Part shown: in pieces, positions 7,742-15,328 of the stretch
Position numbering within the stretch: the first letter of the stretch is position 1
Layout: each line of letters starts with the position of its first letter
Assembly (NCBI RefSeq): GCF_009811755.1
Contig: NZ_BLIV01000003.1
Location: forward strand, 248,001-312,000
Length of the DNA stretch: 64,000 nt
Direction: 5' to 3'
From: Roseobacter cerasinus
Lineage (GTDB): Bacteria; Pseudomonadota; Alphaproteobacteria; Rhodobacterales; Rhodobacteraceae
Made by a program: the position numbers and the translations under genes
The notes under the pieces: model-generated
Databases searched by the model: none
The model's input: the letters and a program-made list of their open reading frames with translations, nothing else
What the model was told of the DNA's origin: nothing

Positions 7742-8836
7742 TCAGAGCAGAACGGCCTGTCCCGTCCGCGCCGACTCCTGCGCTGCCATCCCCATTTTTA
7801 CAGCCCAAAGCCCGTCCTCAAAGGAGACCTCCGGCTGTGTCCGCCCGCCGCGTACAAGCTCCAGAAACTTCTGGTGTTGGTAAAAGGTCGAGCCGTTGTG
7901 GTCTCCGGCCTCCAGCAATTCAGGGTCCACAGGAATGGCGCGCGTTTCTGGCCGTTTCGGCATGCGGGGGCTGACTTCGAGCAGTGGCGTGGGCGCCGGG
8001 CCAAGATCCTCCGGCCAGAACCGGGTGGGCCCGGGCACGAAGGCCTCGATCTTGCCTGAGGCGCCGAGAGCCGAGATGGTTTCCTGATAACGCGCACCTT
8101 CGGCAAACATACACAGCTCAAGCAGGGTGCGCGCGCCGCACTCGAAATCGACAATCACGAAGCCGTTGTCGAGGATGTCGGGCACTGCGCCCTCATAGAT
8201 CTCCTCCAGATGGTTCACCGATTGCGCAGCACTTGCCATGATCCGAACAGGTCGCGTGCCGATCATCAACCGCATCAAGTCGAAGAAGTGGCAGCATTTC
8301 TCCACAAAGGTGCCACCCGTCTGCGCGTTGAAGCGGTTCCAGTTGCCGACCTTATGCAGAAACGGAAAGCGATGCTCGCGGATGGTCAGCATCTTGATGC
8401 CGCCAGTGACCTGATCGACTTCCTCCAGAAGTGCCGCGATGGGCGGCATGTAGCGGTACTCCATCGCAACCCAGATCGGTGCGGGATACGCGGCGGCACA
8501 GGCCGTCAGAGCCGGAATATCCGCCGGATCCGTCAGCAGCGGCTTTTCCATCAGCAAGGGCAGGGGGCGCAGCGCCGCAATCTGGGTCATCTGCGCCGCG
8601 TGGCAGTGGTTGGGGCTGGTGACCACAAGGCAATCCACCGCGTCATCCCGCACAAGGTCGTCCAAACTGTCGGCAAACCGGGCCTGCGGGGCAATCTTGG
8701 CGGCGGTGGCGCGCATGGCGGCATCCGGCTCGAAGATCGTTGTGACGGCGGTGTCCGGCAGCAATGCGATGTTTTTCAGGTGCTCCTGCCCCATCATGCC
8801 GCAGCCGATCATGCCGTAGCGGGTGGTTTGTCCCAT
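7742..8836 (-). CDS. Gfo/Idh/MocA-family protein, candidate NAD+-dependent sulfoquinovosidase
   Basis: The 364-residue product has the NAD(P)-binding loop at the start (YGMIGCGMMGQEH) and the family's EKP motif (LLMEKPLLTD, about residue 100). A second alpha/beta domain follows, containing GTFVEKCCHFFDL near residue 180. I chose the ATG at 8836 because it gives the usual N-terminus; the longer frame adds an unrelated tail. Most relatives are sugar dehydrogenases, and some are NAD-dependent glycosidases. The reported NAD+-dependent sulfoquinovosidases belong to this kind of fold and were noted in roseobacters. Next to a SmoABC-like set this is an attractive role: freeing sulfoquinovose from its glycoside. 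That is inference. It is co-directional with, and 10 bp after, the GntR gene. Confidence 0.75.
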   Translation of the reverse strand: MGQTTRYGMIGCGMMGQEHLKNIALLPDTAVTTIFEPDAAMRATAAKIAPQARFADSLDDLVRDDAVDCLVVTSPNHCHAAQMTQIAALRPLPLLMEKPLLTDPADIPALTACAAAYPAPIWVAMEYRYMPPIAALLEEVDQVTGGIKMLTIREHRFPFLHKVGNWNRFNAQTGGTFVEKCCHFFDLMRLMIGTRPVRIMASAAQSVNHLEEIYEGAVPDILDNGFVIVDFECGARTLLELCMFAEGARYQETISALGASGKIEAFVPGPTRFWPEDLGPAPTPLLEVSPRMPKRPETRAIPVDPELLEAGDHNGSTFYQHQKFLELVRGGRTQPEVSFEDGLWAVKMGMAAQESARTGQAVLL

Positions 8837-8846
8837 GGTCGTGTCC

Positions 8847-9554
8847 TTATTTGAGCCGCTGTACGTAGACGGATTTGCCCGTATCGAACCAGGTGCGGGA
8901 AAACTCAATAGGCTCCGGCCCGGCAGCCCAACTGAACCGTTCGATAAAGCCGCAAGGCGTGCCTGAGGCACCGAAATCATCCGGCGTCCAGGCGGGCAGG
9001 GTGCCGATGCTCACGCGGTCTTCGGCGCGGGTGATCCAGAATCCAAGTCGCTTGAGGTATGTCTGGTAGAGGGATTCGGCGAGCATATCGGCACTGAGCG
9101 TGCCGGCGTTGCCATCCAGCCAGATCTCCTCCACCGCAATTGGTACATCATTGAGGTAGCGACGGCGGCGGATACGTGTGGCCTGCGTGCTGGTTCCGAA
9201 GGTGGGCAGGTCGTCGGGTTTGCCTAAGCCCCTCACGTCGATGACATCTGCTGTGGGCAGCCCACCGCCCGAGAGCAGCTCCAGCCGGAACATCGCATAG
9301 ACGCCCGCCGCCTTGCCGGGCTTGCGGATGTAGTTGCCGGAGCCCTGCACCCGCTCCAACAGGCCTTTCTGCTCCAGATCGGCAAGGGCTTTGCGCAGCG
9401 TGCCGATGGAGGTGCCCATGTCGACGGCCATCTGCCGCTCAGGCGGCAAGCGTTCGCCTTCCAGCAACCGCCCGGCATCAATGTCGCGGATCAGCAACTC
9501 ACTCAGCTGTATGTATTTGGGCAGCGTTGTGCCGCGGGCGGGCGGGGTGGTCAT
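8847..9554 (-). CDS. GntR-family regulator with UTRA-type effector domain
   Basis: The 235-residue product starts at the ATG at 9554. The winged helix-turn-helix covers about residues 10-75 (YIQLSELLIRDIDAGRL...LPPERQMAVDMGTSIGTLRKAL...LLERVQGSGNYI). The C-terminal part (about 90-235) has the UTRA pattern of HutC-type GntR regulators, with RRRYLNDVPIAVEEIWL and a C-terminal FSRTWFDTG strand. Such domains bind small metabolites. It is divergent from the monooxygenase operon across a 99-bp gap and precedes the Gfo/Idh gene. It is probably the substrate-responsive repressor of both arms. Confidence 0.88.
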   Translation of the reverse strand: MTTPPARGTTLPKYIQLSELLIRDIDAGRLLEGERLPPERQMAVDMGTSIGTLRKALADLEQKGLLERVQGSGNYIRKPGKAAGVYAMFRLELLSGGGLPTADVIDVRGLGKPDDLPTFGTSTQATRIRRRRYLNDVPIAVEEIWLDGNAGTLSADMLAESLYQTYLKRLGFWITRAEDRVSIGTLPAWTPDDFGASGTPCGFIERFSWAAGPEPIEFSRTWFDTGKSVYVQRLK

Positions 9555-9575
9555 GCTGGGTGGCGTCTTTTGAAA

Positions 9576-9592
9576 ATTGATACACCATTGAT
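9576..9592. promoter_or_regulatory. Candidate GntR operator: two ATTGAT repeats one helical turn apart
   Basis: ATTGAT occurs at 9576-9581 and 9587-9592, an 11-bp spacing that puts both on the same DNA face, in the 99-bp gap between the divergent GntR and monooxygenase genes. GntR proteins usually bind near their own gene as dimers, but to inverted rather than direct repeats, so this is only a candidate. Confidence 0.35.
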
Positions 9593-9653
9593 CTACTGAT
9601 TTGCCGATGCTATGCAACAGGAAATTCAGTGCGAGACATGCGAAAGGATCCCC

Positions 9654-10808
9654 ATGACCGTTGTGCCCGTCACCTCTGCTGATCTCGATGCGGCAGAAGT
9701 TTCCTGGTTCGCCGCTTTGTGTTCGGATGACTACCAGTTTCTTGGGGTGCCGGATGGGGATCTGCGCTCTAGCTGGGCGCATTGTTCGGAGATTGTGAAG
9801 ACGGCTGAGGCGCAGGGGTTCCGTAACATCCTCTGCCCATCCTCCTATCAGGTGGGGCAGGACACGCTGAGCTTTGTGGCTGGTTGCGCGCCCATCACGG
9901 AAAAGATCAATTTGCTGGCGGCTGTGCGCTGTGGCGAGATGCAGCCGATCATGCTGGCGCGCACCATCGCGACGCTCGATCACATGCTGCAGGGGCGGCT
10001 GACGGTGAACATCATCAGCTCGGACTTCCCGGGCGAGAAGGCCGAGAGTGAGTACCGGTATCAGCGCTCGCGCGAGGTGGTCGAGATCCTCAAACAGGCA
10101 TGGACGCGGGATGAGATCGACCATGAGGGAGAGGTCTATAGCTTCAAGGGGCTGACCACCGACCCGGCGAAACCCTATCAGACCGGCGGGCCGCTTTTGT
10201 ATTTTGGTGGCTATTCCCCCGCCGCGCTCGATCTGTGTGCTGAGCATTGCGACGTCTACCTGATGTGGCCGGAACCAAAAGAGGCTATCGTGGGCCGGAT
10301 GCAGGCCGTGCATGACCGCGCGGCAGAGAAGGGGCGCACGCTGGATTATGGTCTGCGGGTGCACATGATCGTGCGGGACACCGAGGCTGAGGCCAAGGAA
10401 TACGCGGACTATATCGTCTCGAAGCTTGATGACGAGTATGGTCGCAAGATCCGCGAGCGGGCCTTGGATGCAACGTCGTTGGGCGTCTCGCACCAAGCCA
10501 AGAACCGCGATATCGCCGATGAGTTCGGCTATGTGGAGCCGCATCTCTGGACGGGTGTGGGCCGTGCGCGCTCGGGCTGTGGCGCGGCGCTTGTGGGCTC
10601 TGCCGATCAGGTTCTGTCCGAGATCGAAGCCTATCAGAAGATGGGCATTCGCGCCTTCATCTTCTCGGGTTATCCTCACAAGGAAGAGGCGGAGCATTTT
10701 GGCCGCTTGGTCATGCCGCATTTGAAAACCTGTTCTCTGCCGGAGGCTTACGGACGTGTCCCGCAAGCGGCTCCTGCCACGCCCCTTGCCGCAGGGGAGC
10801 GTCGCTGA
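9654..10808 (+). CDS. SsuD-like FMNH2-dependent sulfonate monooxygenase (SmoC-like)
   Basis: The product from the ATG at 9654 (GAAAGGAT just upstream as RBS) is 384 residues of the bacterial-luciferase-like TIM-barrel family. It follows the alkanesulfonate monooxygenase SsuD closely in its second half: LLYFGGYSPAALDLCAEHCD, YGLRVHMIVRDTEAEA, HLWTGVGRARSGCGAALVGS and FIFSGYPHKEEAEHFG. Such enzymes use FMNH2 and O2 to cleave a C-S bond, releasing sulfite and an aldehyde. In the sulfo-SMO pathway SmoC does this to sulfoquinovose, giving 6-oxo-glucose. The next two genes encode the kinds of partner SmoC needs. It overlaps the downstream gene by one base. Other C-S or C-N substrates remain possible. 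Confidence 0.85.
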   Translation: MTVVPVTSADLDAAEVSWFAALCSDDYQFLGVPDGDLRSSWAHCSEIVKTAEAQGFRNILCPSSYQVGQDTLSFVAGCAPITEKINLLAAVRCGEMQPIMLARTIATLDHMLQGRLTVNIISSDFPGEKAESEYRYQRSREVVEILKQAWTRDEIDHEGEVYSFKGLTTDPAKPYQTGGPLLYFGGYSPAALDLCAEHCDVYLMWPEPKEAIVGRMQAVHDRAAEKGRTLDYGLRVHMIVRDTEAEAKEYADYIVSKLDDEYGRKIRERALDATSLGVSHQAKNRDIADEFGYVEPHLWTGVGRARSGCGAALVGSADQVLSEIEAYQKMGIRAFIFSGYPHKEEAEHFGRLVMPHLKTCSLPEAYGRVPQAAPATPLAAGERR

Positions 10809-11698
10809 TGGACCGCGTAGCCCTCTCCGACACGCTGGAGTTCAGCCGCATTGTCTATGGCATGTGGCGGTTGGCCGATGACAGCGACACCTCGCCCGCC
10901 CATGTGCGCTCCAAGATCGACGCTTGCCTTGCGCAGGGCATCACGACGATGGACCAGGCCGACATTTACGGTGGTTACGCGGCCGAAGAGGTGCTGGGTG
11001 CGGCACTCAAGGAAAGCCCTGGCCTGCGTGATCAGCTAGAGATCGTGACCAAATGCGACATCATCGCGCCCATGGGCAAATATGCCGACCGGCGGGTGAA
11101 ATACTACGACACCTCGGCGGCGCATATTCAGGCGAGTGTCGAGGCCTCGCTGACCTACATGGGCATCGAGCAGATTGACCTGTTACTCATTCACCGCCCC
11201 GATCCGATGATGGACGCGGCAGAGACGGGTGGTGCGCTCGATGCGCTGATCCAGAGCGGCAAGATCAAGGCGGCGGGTGTCTCGAACTTCCGCCCGTGGG
11301 ATTGGCACCTGCTGCAATCCTGCATGACCAACAAACTGGGCACCAATCAGATCGAGATCAGCCTCGCCGCGCGCGACTGTTTCACCAACGGCGATCTGGC
11401 GCATTTGCAGCAGCATCACATCAGTCCGATGGCCTGGTCCCCGCTGGGCGGTGGCAGCCTGATGACCGAAGGCAGCGCTGTGGCACAGAAGATGGACGCG
11501 GTGGCGCAGGCGCAGGGCGTGGACCGGGCGGCAGTCGCCGTGGCGTGGTTGCTGGCGCATCCGGCGGGCATCCTGCCGGTCATGGGCACGAACACGCTCT
11601 CGCGCATTGCCGCATTCTCAGATGCCTTCAAGGTCGAGATGGACCGGCAGACCTGGTTTGAGCTTTACGAGGCCGCAAACGGCCAGGAGGTGCCATGA
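10808..11698 (+). CDS. Aldo/keto reductase, YdhF-like (SmoB-like)
   Basis: The 296-residue (alpha/beta)8 product carries the AKR catalytic landmarks: DQADIYGGY at about residue 49 (Asp and Tyr), the Lys of VTKCD at about 80, and the His of LLLIHRPDP at about 123. It also has GVSNF, and a C-terminal NADPH-binding segment with MGTNTLSRI. It resembles E. coli YdhF along its length. In the sulfo-SMO pathway the AKR SmoB reduces 6-oxo-glucose to glucose with NADPH. Its position, overlapping both the monooxygenase and flavin reductase genes, fits that role. The substrate is inferred from context. Confidence 0.85.
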   Translation: MDRVALSDTLEFSRIVYGMWRLADDSDTSPAHVRSKIDACLAQGITTMDQADIYGGYAAEEVLGAALKESPGLRDQLEIVTKCDIIAPMGKYADRRVKYYDTSAAHIQASVEASLTYMGIEQIDLLLIHRPDPMMDAAETGGALDALIQSGKIKAAGVSNFRPWDWHLLQSCMTNKLGTNQIEISLAARDCFTNGDLAHLQQHHISPMAWSPLGGGSLMTEGSAVAQKMDAVAQAQGVDRAAVAVAWLLAHPAGILPVMGTNTLSRIAAFSDAFKVEMDRQTWFELYEAANGQEVP

Positions 11699-12222
11699 TG
11701 GCGGACGGAACACGGCAAATGGCCCAGCTTCACAGCTTTGCACCCGGCCCGGACACGCAGCGGCAGCTGCGCAGCGCCTTCGGCCAATTCAGCACCGGCG
11801 TGACGGTGGTGACGGCTCAGACGGCGGAGGGCCCGATTGGCATGACGGCCAATTCTTTTTCCAGTGTCTCGGTGGACCCCGCCCTTGTGCTCTGGTGCCC
11901 GGCGAAATCCTCAAGCCGCTATCCGCATTTCGCCGCCGCCGAGCATTTTGCAATCCATGTCATGGGCGCAGAGCACGAGGGCATCGCCATGGGCTTTGCC
12001 AAATCGGGGCAGGCCTTTGATGGGCTCGACGTGACGCACAACGCCCATGGCGTACCATTGCTGGGCGATTGTCTGGCGCGCTTCGAGTGTACCACCCACC
12101 AGATTCATGACGCAGGCGACCACGCAATTGTCGTGGGCCGTGTCGGGTCAGCCGCGTTCCGGGAGGGGGACGCGCTGATTTTTTGCCAAGGCCGCTTCGG
12201 ACGGTTTGACAAACCGGCCTAA
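11695..12222 (+). CDS. NAD(P)H:flavin reductase (SmoA-like)
   Basis: The 175-residue product has the flavin-reductase domain of the HpaC/SsuE-partner type: RSAFGQFSTGVTVVTAQ, GMTANSFSSVSVDPALVLWC and a C-terminal LIFCQGRFGRF. It would supply reduced FMN to the adjacent luciferase-like monooxygenase. The start overlaps the AKR stop (ATGA). A paralogue sits at 48324-48836 without a monooxygenase neighbour. The 80-bp gap that follows contains a hairpin before the transporter genes. Confidence 0.88.
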   Translation: MMADGTRQMAQLHSFAPGPDTQRQLRSAFGQFSTGVTVVTAQTAEGPIGMTANSFSSVSVDPALVLWCPAKSSSRYPHFAAAEHFAIHVMGAEHEGIAMGFAKSGQAFDGLDVTHNAHGVPLLGDCLARFECTTHQIHDAGDHAIVVGRVGSAAFREGDALIFCQGRFGRFDKPA

Positions 12223-12239
12223 AAGGCCAACCAATGAAG

Positions 12240-12260
12240 CGTGCGGGGAAAACCCGCACG
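12240..12260 (+). promoter_or_regulatory. Intercistronic hairpin between enzyme and transporter genes
   Basis: CGTGCGGG (12240-12247) pairs exactly with CCCGCACG (12253-12260) around a GAAAA loop. There is no U-run, so it is not a standard terminator. It more likely sets relative expression or mRNA stability between the flavin reductase and TRAP genes. A strong purine-rich RBS (GGGAGGAGG) for the next gene follows. Confidence 0.6.
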
Positions 12261-12302
12261 TCGTGACCTGGAGTACCCGGGCACAAGGGAGGAGGCTCCG
12301 GA

Positions 12303-12893
12303 ATGGGGGCATTGCTGGCGGTGATGACACCGCTCCGGCTGGTCAACGAGGTCGTGCTCAAGCTGGGCAGGAGCCTCGGGGTGGTGGCTGTGGCACTGAT
12401 GGTCACCGCGATCCTCATTCAGGTGTTCTACCGCTATGTGCTGAACAACGCGCTGCCCTGGCCCGATGAGGCGGCGCGGTTTTGCATGTTGTGGATGACC
12501 GGGTTGATGGCGCCGACGGCGTTCCGGCGCGGCGGGTTTGTTGCCATTGACACAGTGGTTCGCCTTCTGCCAGAGCGTCTGGGCGCTCTGATTTCTCTGA
12601 TGCTCCTGTTTCTCAGCCTTGGTGTGCTCGTTGTGGCCGTGCAAATCGGCTGGTCTGAGGTGACTGGATTTGCTGGGAAATTCGCAACTGCGTCCTTGTA
12701 TCTGCCGACAAATCTGAGCTTTGAAAACTGGTACCGCGTGCCACGCAGCTGGATGATGGCCTCGCTGCTCTTTGGGGTGATCGCGCTGATTTCGGTGAAT
12801 ATCGAGCTGATCCTGCGGGCGGTTATCAAGATGATGGGCGGGGCGGATCACTTGCCCGCGATCACGGTCGAAGAACAAGTGGGAGCGGAGTAA
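12303..12893 (+). CDS. TRAP transporter small membrane subunit (DctQ type)
   Basis: The 196-residue product has four hydrophobic segments at about residues 24-46, 58-75, 98-118 and 148-172. It carries the DctQ signature around WPDEAARFCMLWMTGL. It forms the small membrane component that pairs with the DctM channel subunit. It starts at the ATG at 12303 after a strong RBS and overlaps dctM by one base. Substrate is not readable from the sequence; the operon suggests a sulfonated sugar or its glycoside. Confidence 0.88.
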   Translation: MGALLAVMTPLRLVNEVVLKLGRSLGVVAVALMVTAILIQVFYRYVLNNALPWPDEAARFCMLWMTGLMAPTAFRRGGFVAIDTVVRLLPERLGALISLMLLFLSLGVLVVAVQIGWSEVTGFAGKFATASLYLPTNLSFENWYRVPRSWMMASLLFGVIALISVNIELILRAVIKMMGGADHLPAITVEEQVGAE

Positions 12894-14182
12894 TGCTGGT
12901 CTGGTTTCTTCCGCTTTTCTTGTTGTTCCTGATGATCGGCCTGCCGGTGTTCTTCGGCCTGCTGGCCGCGCCCGGAATCCTGCTGTGGCTGAACGGGCAG
13001 GAGCGTGATATCACGCTGCTCTACCGCAACCTCTACAACGGGATGGACAGTTTCCCGCTGATGGCGATCCCCTTCTTCATGCTTGCGGGCGAGCTGATGA
13101 ACCGGGGCGGCATCACCATGCGATTGGTGGAGTTCTCCCAGGCCATGATGGGCCATTTCCGGGGCGGTCTGGCCCATGTGAACATCTTATCGTCTATGCT
13201 CTTTGCGGGCCTGTCAGGCTCGGCTGTGGCCGACACTTCTGCGCTGGGGTCCATGCTGATCCCGGCGATGGAGAAGCAGGGCTATAAGCGCCGCTTCGCA
13301 GCGGCGATCACGGCAGCGAGTTCGGTGATCGGCCCGATCATCCCCCCGTCGGGCATCATGATCATCTATGCCTATGTGATGGGCGAGAGCGTCGCGGCCC
13401 TCTTTCTTGCAGGCATTGTGCCGGGGGTGATGGTGGGCCTTGGCCTGATGCTGATGGTCAAGTTCCAGGCCGACAAATACGACTTCCCGGTCGCCACCAA
13501 AAAGCACTCCTGGGGCGAACGCGGGCAGGCGAGCCTCAAGGCATTTTTCCCGCTGCTGACCCCGGTGATCATCCTTGGGGGCATCCTCGCCGGCGTCTTC
13601 ACCCCCACCGAAGCGGCCGCTGTGGCCGTGGCCTATGCGCTGATCATCGGGCTTTTTGTCATGCGCACACTGAAATTCAGCGACCTGCCGGATGTGTTGA
13701 ACCGGGCCGGGATCACGTCGGCCGTGGTGCTGCTGCTGGTGGGCGCCGCGATGGCCTTCAAAACGGTGGTCAGCCTCAGCCATGCGCCCGAGACCATGGC
13801 GGAGTTTGTGCTCAGCCTGACAAGCAACCCGCTGATCTTGCTGTTCCTAATCAACCTGCTGCTGTTCATCGTGGGCATGTTCCTCGACGCAGGCCCCGCG
13901 ATCATCATCCTTGGCCCCATCCTGGGCCCGATCTTCGTGAGCCTTGGGGTCGATCCGATCCACTTTGCGATCATCATGAGCGTGAATCTGACCGTGGGGC
14001 TGGCCACGCCGCCCATGGGGCTGGTGCTCTTTGTCGCCTCGTCGGTCTCGGGCGAACGGGTCGAGACCATCTCAAAGGCGATCCTGCCGTTTCTGGCGGT
14101 AGAGATACTGGTGATATTCCTGATCACCTACATACCGGCCATCTCCATGACGGTTCCGCGTCTGACGGGCTTTGCAAACTAG
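12893..14182 (+). CDS. TRAP transporter large permease (DctM type)
   Basis: The 429-residue product has about twelve hydrophobic segments and typical DctM stretches: GMDSFPLMAIPFFMLAGELM, LSGSAVADTSALGSMLIP, ASSVIGPIIPPSGIMIIYAYV, GVFTPTEAAAVAV, and near the end VNLTVGLATPPMGLVLF. It forms the sodium-coupled translocation channel. One-base overlap with dctQ and a 24-bp gap to dctP give the order Q-M-P, with the binding protein last. Confidence 0.92.
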   Translation: MLVWFLPLFLLFLMIGLPVFFGLLAAPGILLWLNGQERDITLLYRNLYNGMDSFPLMAIPFFMLAGELMNRGGITMRLVEFSQAMMGHFRGGLAHVNILSSMLFAGLSGSAVADTSALGSMLIPAMEKQGYKRRFAAAITAASSVIGPIIPPSGIMIIYAYVMGESVAALFLAGIVPGVMVGLGLMLMVKFQADKYDFPVATKKHSWGERGQASLKAFFPLLTPVIILGGILAGVFTPTEAAAVAVAYALIIGLFVMRTLKFSDLPDVLNRAGITSAVVLLLVGAAMAFKTVVSLSHAPETMAEFVLSLTSNPLILLFLINLLLFIVGMFLDAGPAIIILGPILGPIFVSLGVDPIHFAIIMSVNLTVGLATPPMGLVLFVASSVSGERVETISKAILPFLAVEILVIFLITYIPAISMTVPRLTGFAN

Positions 14183-14206
14183 ACAACATCCAATGGGAGG
14201 AAAATC

Positions 14207-15265
14207 ATGATCAAAAACACCCTGAAATCGCTGACCGTGGCGGCCATGCTGGCCGGGTCCGCGATGGCGGCGGCGGCGCAGGACTACACGCTGCGCGCCA
14301 CGGCGAACTCCAACGAGAATGATGAAGACTACGACGGCCTCGTGGTCTTCAAGAACTACGTTGAGGCCGCGTCCAACGGTGCCATCGCGGTGGAGCTTTT
14401 CATCGGCACACAGCTGTGTGGCAACGGCGCGGAGTGTCTGCAGGGCGTGGCCGACGGCACCATCGACATCTATGTCTCCACCTCAGGTGGCGCCTCGGGC
14501 ATCTTCCCTTATGTGCAGGTGCTCGACCTGCCGTATCTCATGGCAGATGACCGGATTGCTGAGCATGTGCTCTCTGGCGATTTCACCCGCAAAATGCGGC
14601 AGATGGCGCTGGAGGACTCCGGTGACGCGATCCGTCTGATGACCATCGGCAACACGGGTGGCTGGCGCAACTTCGCCAACACCAAGCGGCGCATTGCAGA
14701 GCCCTCCGATATGGAAGGCCTGAAAATCCGCACCGTCGTGGCCGACCTGCCGCAAGAGCTTGTGAAAGCGCTTGGCGCTGCCCCCACGCCGATCCCATGG
14801 CCTGAACTCTTCACGTCGTTCCAGACCGGCGTGGTAGAAGGCTCCAAGAATGGCATCACCGACATCATGGGCATGAAATTCCCCGACGCGGGGCTGAAGT
14901 ACGTCACACTCGACGGCCACGCCTACATGGGCGCGCTGTGGTGGATGAACAACGCCCGCTTCCAGGAGATGCCGGAAGACCTGCGCCGCGTGGTGGTCGA
15001 TGGCTTCTATGCCTTGCAACAGGCGACTTTTGCCTCGCCCAAGCGCAAGTCCATCGCGGCCTATGAGCAGTTCGTAACCGAAGGCGGTGACCTCTACGTG
15101 CCCACGCCTGAACAGAAAGCTGCCTTTAAAGAAGGTGCCGCGCCGGTGTTTGACTGGTTCAAAGGCAACGTGGGCCGTGGGGAAGAAATCTTTGACGCGT
15201 TGACCTCTGCGGTGGCCGAAGCCGAAGAAGAGATAGGCGCGGCACGGGCAGCTGATCTGAACTGA
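14207..15265 (+). CDS. TRAP transporter periplasmic binding protein (DctP family)
   Basis: The 352-residue product has a signal peptide (MIKNTLKSLTVAAMLAGSAMAAAAQ, cleavage near residue 25) and the DctP fold. The hallmark segment NTGGWRNFANTKRRI...DMEGLKIRT contains the Arg that normally binds a substrate carboxylate. PIPWPELFTSFQTGVVEG and the WWMNNARFQEMPEDLR helix follow. In this cluster the ligand may be a sulfonate rather than a carboxylate, which the same Arg could bind; this is untested. It is the last gene of the operon, with a clear terminator 22 bp downstream. Confidence 0.9.
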   Translation: MIKNTLKSLTVAAMLAGSAMAAAAQDYTLRATANSNENDEDYDGLVVFKNYVEAASNGAIAVELFIGTQLCGNGAECLQGVADGTIDIYVSTSGGASGIFPYVQVLDLPYLMADDRIAEHVLSGDFTRKMRQMALEDSGDAIRLMTIGNTGGWRNFANTKRRIAEPSDMEGLKIRTVVADLPQELVKALGAAPTPIPWPELFTSFQTGVVEGSKNGITDIMGMKFPDAGLKYVTLDGHAYMGALWWMNNARFQEMPEDLRRVVVDGFYALQQATFASPKRKSIAAYEQFVTEGGDLYVPTPEQKAAFKEGAAPVFDWFKGNVGRGEEIFDALTSAVAEAEEEIGAARAADLN

Positions 15266-15286
15266 TCTTTCAGATCCGTAAATGTT

Positions 15287-15316
15287 ACGGGCCGCCCACC
15301 GTGGCGGCCCGTTTTT
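15287..15316 (+). terminator. Rho-independent terminator after the TRAP operon
   Basis: ACGGGCCGCC (15287-15296) pairs exactly with GGCGGCCCGT (15303-15312) around a six-base loop and runs into TTTTT. It lies 22 bp after dctP and ends the rightward operon. The minus-strand carbonic anhydrase gene ends 13 bp further on. Confidence 0.88.
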
Positions 15317-15328
15317 CGTCTGTCCAGT

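Noticed and set aside
9555-10766. N-terminal extension of the GntR frame to about 639 residues
   Set aside because: It is antisense to the monooxygenase gene, and GntR proteins start at the HTH; the ATG at 9554 gives the normal length.
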